Source: Armigeres subalbatus
Taxonomy: Eukaryota > Arthropoda > Insecta > Diptera > Culicidae
DNA: 64,000 nt
Direction of reading: 5' to 3'
Assembly: GCF_024139115.2 (NCBI RefSeq)
Contig: NC_085140.1
Span: 426,087,781 to 426,151,780, forward strand
Part shown: positions 55,101 through 64,000 of the stretch, piece after piece
How the letters are laid out: each line of letters opens with the position of its first letter
Numbering within the stretch: the stretch's first letter is position 1
The notes under the pieces: model-generated
What the model was told of the DNA's origin: nothing
Seen by the model: only the letters and a program-made list of their open reading frames with translations
Databases searched by the model: none
Made by a program: the position numbers and the translations under genes

Positions 55101-58100
55101 CAACTTCGGCAGGGAGCTTATATTGCACACCGATCTTTACACTCAGCAGGAGTTGAATACGCCAGATGATTCCAAGGTAGCTCAAGACGTTCGTCTCTCA
55201 GCGATTCGCCGAATCCAAGAATTCATCATCAAACGCATCAAGAACAACCACGAGAAAACCAAGCAGCGTTACAACCTGAGGACACGGAACATCACGTTCA
55301 AGGTCGGCGATCTCGTCTGGCGAAGAACCTTCACGCAGTCATCCAAGGTGGATCACATTAATCGCAAGCTCGATTCCAAGTTCGTTCCAGCTACAGTGGT
55401 CAAGATTGTCGGAAGCAACCTATACATGCTGGAGGACGTACGGAATGGCAAGCGTGGTCAGTACCACGCCAAGGACATTAAACCCGACTAGTGCAGTACT
55501 TAACAAGCTATGTAAACAGCAAAAGCTGTCAACAACAGATGATCCACGGAGAATCAACAAAATACGCAAGGCGGTCAAGATTCAACGGTGCAGAACGAGG
55601 AGACAACACCCAAGGGAAGCAGAAGGTACGCAGTGAAACAACAAGCCGACAAGCTCCGGAAACAGGGAGGACCTAGACGGTGCTGCTCCACGCAATTCAA
55701 TTCTCGTCACCGGAATCAAACTTCACCGTTCAGCGGCATCAATACGACAAACGTCATAGCAAGGCGTCAGTCAGGTGTGACGAGCAATAACATTATATTA
55801 AACTACCTCTCCACCTGGACACTCCTTCAGCGATGTACGCAGCAATCGCTGCCAACCACAACCTTCATTGGAAAACAACATACGCTATGCGGTCATTACA
55901 TCAAACAACACCAAAGCCAATCGGCCTACCGCAGGCAAGGGAGACTGGAACTCTGAAGTTTGGAGTAAGAGGCTCCAGATGCCACTGAGGAACAAGCCAA
56001 ATTGCGGTCCACCGCCCATTCCCATCGCGCCAGGGGATGGACCGTTTGCCGTTCACGATACGGGAGAAATCGTACCCTTCGATTCTGGAAACGGGACTTA
56101 GGGATCTCTGCAGTGCACCAGTTAGTGTCTTGGATAGGAGGAGTGGAGACCCGGAGTTGACGACCAAAAATCGGTTCAGCGCGGAGTTGATGCTTACGGC
56201 CACTATCAGGCGCAACGGGATATCAGCTGGCAGTACTGGGAGAATTGAAGGCTTCGTATGAAGCCTAAAGCAGGCGCGGGAGATTGGAACCCTGAAAGTT
56301 AGTAGGGAGGCCCCAAGTACCAAAAACAGAGTCGGCGCGGCCGAAAAAGCAGAGTCGCTACATCCGACAGGCGGCGCGGGAGGTTGGGACCCTGAAAGCC
56401 AGTAAGGAGGCTCCAAATGCCATTGACAACCAAGCAAGCTATGCAAGCAGCAGCAGAAGCAAGGAGCTGCCAACGACGAGCGAAATCGCCACTAAAACAC
56501 GAAATACGGAAAAGGCTAGAGGACCAACGACAAGAAACGAAACCTCGCCATCCTTGCCATCAAGTCGACCACCACATCAGATACAGCTGCAAACACGGTC
56601 ACTACCACATCATCCGAAAAAACATCGATCAGCGTTTAGCCGACTGGAGCCGGCGTACAAGCAGCATTGCCTACACAACAACAATCTTCCGAGAAGGCAA
56701 GCTAGCGACAAAGGTGCAAATCCGTCTGAACGACATTGACTGATACAGGCATGGGTCTAGAACGCAGTGGTAGTCTGTTACATGGGGGTCACTACGAAAA
56801 ACTCTACCGAAGCAACGCGACCGGGGGGCGCGGTAAAACCTCCTATTGGGCTCGTAGTGATTTAGGATTCGGAAATGTTTCCTTTTCTCAAACGTAACAT
56901 TCAGTATCCGCTGTACTCGTTCTTTTATTAGCCAACTTTAGTGTACATTTTCGTTACATGTAAGATCTCTAGTTTTATTGTAGCTCCTAAAACTAGTGTA
57001 GATCAAGTTTGAGTGTTTTGCCACAGGACCGGCATAGCACAGATGATGGGACAAGAAAAGCGCAGAGATTTTTGCTCATTAGTGAGCGTTCAGATCACCT
57101 CTGGCAGGACTCGCTGCCGTTATGTTTGTTTTGATTATGTTTGAGCTTTTGGATCTGGCAAGCAAAGATGCTTGCGTATGTTAGTATGTTGTAGTTCTCC
57201 AAATCTTAAGGTCTGCTTAAGTCAAAGACGTTTGATCTGCTCTGTCTCTCTGCGACTTCTTAATGAAGTAAGTCTAAGAGTTTTTTGTGAGCTGCCTGTC
57301 AGCACTCACAAAAAACTCTGCGCCTGTGGTAAGGTTGTGTTACGTTAGTACTCATTAGCATACATAATTAGTAGAATAACATAAGTGTGCAATCGATAAT
57401 TGTATACTTCCCTAAACGTCAGCTGTGCGCGCGAACAAGATGTGCCGCAGAAGCGCAACGAAAAGGTGGCGAAAATGAAATGCCACTAAAATCAGCGAAA
57501 ACCATCTGTCATCGGTCGTCAGCGAAACTCTACTTCCGACAACGGCATTCCACACCAGACCTTCCGCAGTCGCCAGAAAAATAGTGAGAGATTGTAAAAG
57601 TGGCGGTTCACTGTCAATCCGATTGTAAAGTGTGCGCGAGTACTACGAGAATAATTCCTGAGGCCGACGGAAGGACGATCGCCGTGATCACCATCGCACG
57701 TGGGTGGCAGAACAAGATTCCTCGGTAGAAGGCCGAGAGGCAAATTCGGGCTATCGAACGAAAGTACGGGAAAGACCACAAAGGGTGTGTCGGAAAACTC
57801 TGGTCAAAATCCAGCGTGAAACATAAGACGTGCGACTGCAACAAGTCGGCACGACAAGTCGCTTGAGTGCCAATCCGGGGACGTACAGAAATCAAGTTGA
57901 ATAAGCCCTAGGACCCGCAACACACTTATCGGCATCCACACTTTCACCACTCGCATTCGCAAAGCAAAGGCCTCCACAAGGAGGCCTTTTGTTTACATTA
58001 CAGCTCGTCAATTACAGTGATTGGTCGCACCCACTCGAGCAGGAACCGCAGTGCGAGGTTCGCGAAGCCATTCCGAAGGCCATTCCTTCCAAGGAGAAGA

Positions 58101-61100
58101 CGAAGCGCGAAGCATAACGAGCAGAACGCGGACAGGAATCATTGTACGATCGGTGGCCAAATCACACCTCTCCGGAGGCACGATAAGTTGGACACAGTAG
58201 CCGATGGGTGGGCGTCGAATGTGGTGGCCCGAAGTAGCAGCTGGCTCGTCTGTCGAAACACCGAACAGTTCGGAGCAAACACGTAAAACTCAAGTGTACG
58301 GAGCTTCACTATCCCCACCTCACTCAGAGCAGTTGGTCGAGATCAGATAGGAGGCACGATGCAGTCGCTGACGATCCGGCGTACGTGAGTGCTACTTTAA
58401 GAAGTGAAACAGAAAGCAAAAGAAGACAGGGCATGCAAGCTTACCAGGAGAGTAGGGGTACCAATTAAGCGAAATGATGTAAGGAAAAAATACAAAATGA
58501 TTGCACATTATGTCATGCTTTGTGGCGTTTAATGTTGACTAGCCGGACCGACTAATCCCCTTTCGTCACGGAGAGGTCGTTTCTCAACACTAGGGCCAGC
58601 GAAGGTACCCCCAGGGGTACATGTACCCCAGGTTGAGAACCGCTCACTATGGGGGATCCCCATACAAGCGAGCGGTCAAAAATAAAATTGGACTTTTAAA
58701 GTGATTTTCCACTTAGTTTTAGCTGTGTATGGTCGAAATAGCATGAATATACAATTTCCAACCCCCCCCCCCTTTGGGGATCGTCTATGAATTACGTAAT
58801 TATTTTTTTCATAGGTTCGATTAACGTGACAAAGCAAACCTATTTGGGAAGTTGAAATTTCGTGCGTTTTCTTAAGGAGAAGGAAGGGGCTGTACAAAAC
58901 TAAGTTCAGCAATTTATGGACATTATGGCGGCGATCATGTTAAATGACATTAATTTCATGACATTCCGTGATATTTTTTGTTCTCACTCTCATGCCTCAC
59001 AATTTGTATTTAGAACAATTTGTTTGACAAAGTACTAGGATCTGAAGGATCATAAAGCATTAAATGTTAATCAAATAATCAGAATTGAAAATAACTTTTG
59101 AAAAAGGGTATTAGCAAATTAGAAATCGCAATCCCATGACATTTTTACGTGTACAAGTTATTCAAAAATGAGATTAATATATTCTCAAAAAATGTGGACA
59201 TTCATTGTGGAATGTAAGAATGCTCCATTCTTCCGAAAAGCAAAATTCTTTTAATTTAAATAACAACACTATTTGAATTACTTTTGATTTGTTTTCATGA
59301 TTTCTACAAGTTATATACAGCATCATTCTTTTTCTGTGTCAAGGTTTAAGTCTTCAATGATATTTTCTTCAATTCCATCAACGATGGAAGATGAGATAAA
59401 TTCATCTAAAGTATTAGAAGATAAAGAACTTTTGAAAATCTTCAAATATTACAAAATTACGCATGGCATAAGAATAACTAAGTGAAAAATTTCCTCGTTA
59501 TCCAAATCGAGCTTAAAATGGATCTGATTCATGTAAGGCACGAAGGAAAATGTCAACATTTGCCTCTCTTGATCATTTTCTTGCATTATGAGTTCTAAAT
59601 TTCTTCAACTGTTTATATTGACTTTCCGCTGGTTGTTCAGCCAGTGAACCTCAAAGTGTAGATGAGTGAATAAATATTTCCTACCATTAGCCAGACATTC
59701 ATGAACACTAGCAGGAATTTCATACGCTCCGTTCTAACTAAGATATTGTTCGTCTTTACTTTTGCAATAAACATGTCGGGAATTATTGATTCCAGGAGAT
59801 TTATAAATATTTACATATTATGAAATCTCATATTTAGTTCTCCATCAGTAGCTAATGAATAGCTCAGAAAATTAGGTTTAGAGAATGACTCAAACCACTC
59901 AAGCCCCAAACGCATTTCAGCGGAATGGCGACGGAAACGGTAAAATTTGACAGGAAATATATGAGCGAACTGTTAAATCCTTCCGTTACCGTTGTGCTGC
60001 ATTGCATTGGGGGTTTTATTCATTTACTCCTTTGAAAAGTTAATTAAATGAGCTCAAATGGTTATAAATAAAGTCGAAGTTATTACCAATAAATGTATTT
60101 TGACCATACCCTTTGAGCGCATACTTCAGTCTGACCCATTTTCAATAGGAAACGATGGGACTAGATTTCCCGTCGAATGAAACTTGTTGCGAGAAAATCG
60201 GACACAAATAAGTGTCTAAATGGCGATTGCGTTCTTTTGCGCACATACATACAGACGCGCATGCACACACATACAGACATCACCTCAATTCTTCGCGCTG
60301 AGTTAGTTGATATATACCACTAGGGGTCTCCGGGCCTTCTATCAAACATTCGTTTTGGAATGAGCATTAACCTTGGAGTACGAGAGAGGCAAAACACGGT
60401 AAAAAAACAAATGAAAAAAAAAACAGAGTGACTTAACTCTGTTAATTGCAAATTCTGGCAAAAACTTCCTTCAGGACATTTTAGCCGAAGGTTTGTTCTT
60501 GATGTTTATCATAAAGAACCTGGGGATTCCTGAGGAAAAAAAGTTCTTCACTATCAAAGTTGAAAATAGCGTCGTTTTTGGAAAAAATATTGCTTCCGCA
60601 TTTTTTCAATTTTTTTCACAGTGTAACCATTAGTTTTTGCACACCATTTAAAAGCTTATACAATAACCTTTGTAATGATGTATTAACATTGAAGAAAAAA
60701 CATTTAAAAAATATTTCAATAAATAGTTGAAAATAAAATATTTTTTCAGAAAATTTGCTAACTTTTTTACCCATTTCTGACTTTGCCACCTTATATCTTT
60801 GGAACTAGTGCACCTAGAGACTTCAAATTCAGAATTTCTCTTAATTAGAGTATTGACAATGGAGAGAAAATATTTTAAAATAATTCGGAAGACATGACAT
60901 TTTCGATTAATGACCGCCCGAAATCCTATAGTGCCGCTGGGCTACAGTAATCTGAGTTTGCCTAATCTTTCTCATGCTCACACCTCTCTCCGATCTCTAC
61001 CGCTCAACATATCTCTTTTAACATATTTAGTTAACCTTCGACACTACAGACACACTACAGTGTGCACAGAGTTTAAAAACAAAATAATTTGGGTGTTATA

Positions 61101-62575
61101 TTGTTTCATCGTTCAGATTCCGCGGAAAATAAGAAAACTATTACTTGTGAGTTTGTATGCCTATCACAATAACAAAATATGTATATATGTAATAAAATTC
61201 GATATTACAGTTTTGAGCTGATCACAAGACTGCTACACAAAAAATAGTCTTTCTTTGGACCGATTCCGAACAATACGCACATTTGCTTTACGTTTGTTAG
61301 GTTTCCTAAATACATTGGACAGTTATGCGTACAACGGAAGTAAATGATATGTACATATATCCATTTTCAGGCGACGCATGTGTGCACATATGTTGATCCA
61401 TACAAGAAAAAACAAACGTTTGCTCCGACCGATCGAGAAAAAATTTGACTTATCGATTCACGGACCAAGGATTTACCTGTGTCCCATTTGTAGGAAAACA
61501 TTCATACGCCTGTAAGTATTTACTCGAGACATGAACACATATTATGCATTATCATTCACGTATGTTTTCTTATTGATTACAGTCGGCAAATGGCAGATCA
61601 TATGAAAGCTCATCGGAACAGCGAAGATCATGTTAAACGAAAGGGAGAGAAGCAGCATGTGGAGGCCAAACAGGTGCACGGCGATCTAACTTCCACAAAC
61701 TCACAGTGCCCTAAGGAAACCGCTACCAGAAATCAGCTGATCGATCATCGTATTGTGGATCAGAGTGCGCAAAAGAACACTAGCCCAGTTGATGAAATAC
61801 CGACTCTATCGCAGTAAGAGCAATTCTCGGGCATTTTCGAACCGAATATTATTTCCAATCTCTCTTTCCGTTCTAGTCGAGGCGTGGAAATGCAACTTGT
61901 GGCTCAAACTTTGCCACAGGCCATAGATACAAGCCGCACTGAAGCTTCTAAGTTCACATGCCCATTGATCCGTTGTGGTTTGAAATGTAAGACAATGTAA
62001 GTTTGCTCTCTAAGTTTGGATGAGCTGTTCTTCAACTAACAGTGTCTGATTTCAGCAATGATTTGAAGCAACACTTGGAAACCCATGAACCATACTGTGG
62101 AAAATTATTTGTGTGCTCTCTTTGCGAATGCCGTGTCCTGTCGAAATCCAAGATGGACGAGCACATGGAATGGCATAGGCGAAAAGAAGAGCTTGGAAGG
62201 ACTACCCAGCAAAAACGGAACAATGAATGCCAGGAAGATGAAGTGATTTGTCTAGAGGACGATGACGATGACATCATAGAACAGCCCGGTGTCGCAGAAA
62301 AGGTCGAAAAGACGAACTCTAATCTCAGTATTACGAAACCAATCATCCGGGCAGTGCGATATGGTACCGTGCAAGATGCGGATGGTCGTCTAAAGAGAGG
62401 CTGCGAGGCGATTCAGAGAGAGACCTGTACTATTTGCGCAAAAGAAATTCAAGCATCTCTGATGGAAGGACACTTGAATAGACATGCAGGTAGAATGATC
62501 AATAATGGCTATCACAATGGTCGTCTTAGCCCTCACTTCACGTTTTTGGCGGCACAAATTTCCATTAATGTGTGA
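46190..62575 (+). CDS. ZAD gene 5: ZAD/C2H2 zinc-finger protein, 10 exons, 895 aa
   Basis: Exons: 46190-46333, 46408-47015, 48331-48852, 48910-49005, 49064-49177, 49238-49429, 61371-61511, 61583-61813, 61877-61996 and 62056-62575. Introns are GT-AG, mostly 57-74 bp, except intron 2 (1315 bp) and intron 6 (11.9 kb). The ZAD is in exons 1-2 (QQLCRLCLGDE, then CFCCRTRLHEFRSF). Fingers: CPFC..HVIKH, CGQC..HTFYVH, CSVC..HRKFH, CSIC..HMLIH, CPIC..HMKAH, a C-x4-C finger CPLIRC..HLETH, CSLC..HMEWH and CTIC..HLNRH. The half finger ending exon 6 (CSICRKKFNT) is completed exactly in frame and spacing by exon 7, 12 kb away, which supports one gene rather than two. Long acidic Glu/Asp/Val blocks lie in exons 2, 3 and 10. 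All introns after the first are phase 2. Probably a nuclear DNA-binding regulator; the target is unknown. Confidence 0.9.
47498..47668 (+). pseudogene. Decayed duplicate of gene 5 exon 3, in intron 2
   Basis: After a usable acceptor (ATTTTAG at 47491-47497) the frame reads TKITTNPDEEFELINIEEEK, clearly related to TKITAIPDEKIQVNNPNEET of real exon 3. A later DNA match, CTATTCCAATTTCAAATGA, equals CTACTCCAATTTCAAATGA of exon 3. The finger half at its start has lost its histidines, and it stops at 47628-47630. If spliced in, it would make a ZAD-only protein. Confidence 0.75.
47812..48070. mobile_element. Foldback element (GCGCGCGC core), copy 2, in gene 5 intron 2
   Basis: Same family as 32187-33424: hairpin CAGAACCACAGGAGCG ... 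GCTTCTGTGGCTCTG, then the right arm TTAGAAAATTCAAATATCAC ... ATGGAGTAAATCAAAGAGC. Confidence 0.7.
49672..49735 (+). mobile_element. TE-derived segment shared with 10505-10570
   Basis: AATACGTATCTGTCAAGGTA then CAAGTGGTGGAATTAAATGG and GAAGGTACAAACTCG, matching the insert in the minisatellite at 10505. Confidence 0.6.
49838..50031 (-). mobile_element. SINE type 1 (Feilai-like), 3' part, reverse
   Basis: Starts with the CTTCTTCTTC tail and matches the complement of 13350-13541 (ACACTGGGACAGAGCCGCCT and onward). It is cut off at 50031 exactly where the Copia LTR ends, so the tRNA-like head is missing. Confidence 0.8.
50032..50203 (-). repeat. Copia 3' LTR, about 172 bp
   Basis: On the minus strand it begins TGTAATCAAGTAGCC directly after the purine run AAAGGGGG and ends CTACTCTACA. 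Confidence 0.7.
50211..51135 (-). pseudogene. Copia pol fragment (RT C-terminus and RNase H)
   Basis: An open frame of about 300 codons. It starts after the reverse transcriptase active-site region (FEMSDYGELRHLLG), continues with the Copia-specific MLGSLMYLMLCVRPDICF block and the RNase H domain (GYADADWASD, SKKQRTVATSSSEAEYVAL, EDNRGCICMAKN, HIDIKYHFLRDHV) and ends at a stop close to the polypurine tract. The frame is intact but lacks gag, protease, integrase and most of RT. An ATG at 51161 exists, but the first residues are not Copia. Confidence 0.85.
51389..52405 (+). CDS. Gypsy gag polyprotein, 338 aa or longer
   Basis: Retrotransposon structural protein. The N-terminal half has the helical capsid-like pattern (LNWYSNMYATGVFGSWEDFK, then FNKFYQDISTLFQYV). 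Two zinc knuckles lie at the C-terminus: CWNCDEEGHRFMDC (residues about 289-302) and a second, atypical CYRCGQKGFSLRSC in which the usual His is absent. The frame is open upstream of the first ATG, so the start is uncertain. It ends at a stop after the frameshift site. Confidence 0.8.
   Translation: MLCGEKDGSSLNTFLQRVETFAASEEIADDLLLKSVKHLLLDDALNWYSNMYATGVFGSWEDFKRLIRHEFLPASYAYILRAEAYHRMQGEEEPFNKFYQDISTLFQYVDPPMSDLEKLFIIKKNMNSTYAPIAASQNSMRLLVKACKELDELRKLQQYQRRISLPYGALIEPALATPNPSQRQAKPQHPLQRFGRVHALEADNAQSYTSGEVPVESDCPEEEKIDQRMEAILQQVNALKLRFDRREVVGEQVFDQQRQQSSGGSSNLQQGQAPEATIARGPPAVIMCWNCDEEGHRFMDCAKPQAVLFCYRCGQKGFSLRSCPTCRQRSGNAMAGNQ
52354..55491 (+). pseudogene. Gypsy pol with two premature stops
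   Basis: Read in one frame across both stops. Protease motif LLDSGANCS; RT from about 52980 with the YLDD catalytic motif near 53455; RNase H with ACDASDVAIGAVL near 53895; integrase with an HHCC zinc domain (H, H, CETC) near 54470-54590 and the catalytic core (VSIDFVGPF, ILSDNGKQF). The second stop falls directly after the position of the catalytic Glu. The C-terminal segment 54964-55491 ends with a GQYHAKDIKPD tail. Each stop is a single codon without frameshift, so decay is young, but the copy cannot make full pol without read-through. Confidence 0.85.
52378..52384 (+). other. Putative -1 ribosomal frameshift site GGGAAAC
   Basis: Within the 52-nt gag/pol overlap the heptamer lies in the right phase: gag codons read xxG GGA AAC, and slipping back one base gives GGG AAA CGC in the pol frame. 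GGGAAAC is a known retroviral-type slippery heptamer. Confidence 0.65.
55492..58520 (+). other. 3' non-coding tract of the Gypsy element and unassigned DNA
   Basis: GC-richer than the flanks, with no recognisable protein. It contains three spaced copies of a roughly 55-bp motif (about 55930, 56271 and 56372; word GAACCCTGAAAGTTAGTAGG and relatives), a hairpin GAGTTTTTTGTGAG/CTCACAAAAAACTC at 57279-57317, and a small perfect hairpin AAAGGCCTCC-ACAA-GGAGGCCTTT at about 57965-57991. Where the Gypsy element ends, and whether its 3' LTR lies here, cannot be told without a second LTR. Confidence 0.4.
58590..58650. mobile_element. Possible hAT-type terminal repeat remnant
   Basis: TACCCCAGGTTGAGAACCGC resembles the complement of the widespread hAT end CAGTGGTTCTCAACCT. 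No opposite end identified. Confidence 0.3.
58690..59905. other. Intron 6 of gene 5, unassigned AT-rich DNA
   Basis: A C-run at about 58763-58775 followed by TTTGGGGATCGTCTATGAAT, which is repeat-like. The rest shows no gene or clear repeat. Confidence 0.3.
59906..60013. mobile_element. Hairpin MITE (CCAAACGCAAT), copy 2
   Basis: Diverged copy of 30106-30215: CCAAACGCATTTCAGCGGAA ... CGACGGAAACGG with a partly decayed right arm ending TGCATTGGGGG. Confidence 0.72.
60100..60400 (-). mobile_element. Mosaic repeat fragment (as 18875-19256), reverse
   Basis: Contains GACCCATTTTCAATAGGAAA, CCGTCGAATGAAACTTGTTG, an ACACAC-rich microsatellite at about 60242-60282 and CTCAATTCTTCGCGCTGAGT. Complement of the words at 18900-19120 and 21470-21570. 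Confidence 0.55.
60401..61370. other. Distal part of gene 5 intron 6, unassigned
   Basis: AT-rich. No gene or repeat recognised. The acceptor before exon 7 is CCATTTTCAG at 61361-61370. Confidence 0.35.
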
Positions 62576-62594
62576 TTAACAAGGTTTTATACTA

Positions 62595-63070
62595 TTTCCC
62601 AGAAAACCGTTCCCCAGAAAACCATACATAAGAATTCCATTTCCTAAAACGTGTCATTCCCCAGAGTGTACCGTTTCCCACAAAATAGAGAAGAAAATGA
62701 TTCCATTTTCTTGGTTTATTATGAAAAATCTCCGCCAGACCCTGGGGCATATATTGTAGATGGAAAGCTCATATGGCATAATGATCGGAACTCAGGCGCA
62801 ATGACTAAAAACAAGAAGAGTGAACAGCTGCTTTTTATGTTAAAGCACCCATCTGCCCTGAGTAAGGAACAATAGGGTCCCACGCATTTGCCCAGAATAA
62901 GAAAAATAAGTAGATGATTCACGCATTTTCCCGGAATAAGCCAAATGACTTTATAATGTCTTATTGCTAGGCATTGCCGGAAATAAGGCTCACGAATAGA
63001 TGACATGCATGACATGCATTTTCCAGAAGTATTACTCTTGCGTGCTCTAGGCATTTGATGGGAAGAAGGT
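62595..63070. repeat. Degenerate CCCAGAATAAG / TTCCCCAGAAAA repeats
   Basis: Imperfect short units: CCCAGAAAACC at 62600-62700, and CGCATTTGCCCAGAATAAG with variants at 62880-63050. Downstream of the gene 5 stop. Short open frames here are incidental. Confidence 0.55.
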
Positions 63071-63157
63071 AAAATAGTAGATGACTCCTTCTTTAAATAA
63101 ATTACTTGGAATGATGCGAAGCTCCTGGAGAAGCACACGTTTTCTCAAACTGAAACG

Positions 63158-64000
63158 TAGGGGAAAGTGGGGTAAGATGGCTATATGGGGCATGACAGCC
63201 AACGTTAATTATGCTTTAAGTGAGCATTATATTCACATTATTATTACAATGGATGGTTCACAAAAATGTAAAAGGGCTATACAACTGAAAAATGCACTTT
63301 GACAACCTCACTTGTTCTTGTAACATTGATTTGAAGATGGTTTTCTTATAATTTTCTAGTTACATAATTTAACATTTGAAGTCTAAATTACTCATTTTTC
63401 AGGACAAATTGATATTTACCGAAGCTTTTATATAACTATACTGCCGTTAAAAGCATAACTGTCCCATGTATATAGGGAATCACAGCAAACATGGGACAAA
63501 TATGCATATGACGGCAGTATAGCCTATATACAATAATAATTTGAGGAGATTCACAGTAATTAGGTTCGATAGGATATAAATCTTTGGATATACGTCGGCC
63601 TGGGCGGTATTGCCAACTGTATAGGAACAAGGTCATTTCCAGGATGAGGAGCCGCCTAACCCTTAAATGCATTTAAAACATGATCAAAATAGTTTCTGCG
63701 TGAATCACAGATGATTTAAAACAAAGGATATGGTTTTAACAGTAAACATTAGTTTTAGGCAAATTCTGATATTGTTGTAGTGCCAGTTGTCAAGAAATCA
63801 ACATGACATACGACATTTTTAAACGAAGCATCATTTGAACATAATCCATAGAAGTGCAAGAAATGTGTCCCCTATAATAAATAAATTTAGCACACTTTTG
63901 ATGTAATTTTTGGTCCATGCTCGTCTTGCCCCGAGGGGTGGTCATATTGCCCCATATGGTAAATATAGGTATCATAAAAACACCTTTTTCAAAACCAGTT
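63158..64000. mobile_element. Partial TIR element with GGGGTAAGATGG end, continues past window
   Basis: The left side GTAGGGGAAAGTGGGGTAAG with GGCTATATGGGGCATG is mirrored near 63920-63960 by CTTGCCCCGAGG and CATATTGCCCCATATGG. Similar in style to 34778-39391. The right terminus is probably outside the window. Confidence 0.5.
63437..63522. mobile_element. Hairpin MITE, about 86 bp (ATACTGCCGT)
   Basis: ATACTGCCGTTAAAAGCATA then ACTGTCCCATGT pairs with ACATGGGACAAATATGC and ATATGACGGCAGTAT. Confidence 0.75.

Larger units (their letters stand above)
51300..55491 (+). mobile_element. Ty3/Gypsy retrotransposon gag-pol, 5' truncated, two in-frame stops
   Basis: gag at 51389-52405 overlaps pol at 52354-55491 in the -1 frame. 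pol order is protease, RT, RNase H, integrase, the Ty3/Gypsy order. In-frame stops at 53287-53289 and 54961-54963 break pol into three open segments. No 5' LTR is found between 51161 and 51389, and no repeat pair was recognised downstream, so the element is not complete here. It is sense-oriented in gene 5 intron 6. Confidence 0.85.

Noticed and set aside
55901..56473. 190-codon open frame on the minus strand
   Set aside because: No domain; GC-rich region of the Gypsy 3' tract with several overlapping frames on both strands.
57965..57991. Perfect hairpin as a transcription terminator
   Set aside because: Bacterial-type terminators do not apply in this eukaryotic context. Kept only as a structural note.

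Overview
This is eukaryotic, almost certainly mosquito DNA, most likely Aedes. That is an inference from composition: short GT-AG introns of about 55-75 bp, a cluster of ZAD-type C2H2 zinc-finger genes (a family expanded in insects), tRNA-derived SINEs of the Feilai type, and a very dense load of small foldback transposons. No database was searched.

Genes. Five multi-exon zinc-finger genes could be reconstructed exon by exon with consistent splice sites and reading frame. ZAD gene 1 is on the minus strand (3434-4881, 4 exons, 351 aa). ZAD gene 2 is on the minus strand (22445-23938, 4 exons, 436 aa). ZAD gene 3 is on the plus strand (25893-29028, 9 exons, 774 aa) and lies head to head with gene 2. 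Gene 4 is on the minus strand (34009-40737, 6 exons, 410 aa) and has six fingers but no visible ZAD. ZAD gene 5 is on the plus strand (46190-62575, 10 exons, 895 aa). All are probably nuclear DNA-binding regulators. They share one architecture: a 144-159 nt first exon carrying the first half of the ZAD, a phase-0 intron, and then only phase-2 introns. Most of those phase-2 introns cut a C2H2 finger at the same internal position, so every internal exon beyond exon 2 is a multiple of three.

Layout. 1-2520: two degenerate minisatellites. 2598-3119: TIR element. 3434-4881: gene 1. 5064-6680: nested MITE cluster. 6740-12834: a 6.1-kb non-autonomous LTR element with near-identical 673-674 bp LTRs, a 5-bp target duplication, an AATCC-type minisatellite as cargo and six repeated stem-loops next to its primer-binding site. 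13043-13613: a SINE inside a SINE. 13862-22440: LINE, DNA-element and unassigned sequence. 22445-29028: the gene 2 / gene 3 pair with a MITE array between them. 29746-33975: MITEs and a pogo-like element. 34009-40737: gene 4, whose third intron holds a 4.6-kb TA-flanked element. 40835-46028: nested foldback elements. 46190-62575: gene 5, whose 12-kb sixth intron contains a Copia fragment and a Ty3/Gypsy gag-pol with two in-frame stops. 62576-64000: degenerate repeats, a small hairpin MITE and the start of another TIR element.

The most useful observations are the symmetric phase-2, finger-splitting exon design; a decayed duplicate exon in gene 5; the stem-loop array of the LTR element; the in-phase GGGAAAC frameshift site of the Gypsy element; and several precisely datable nested insertions.
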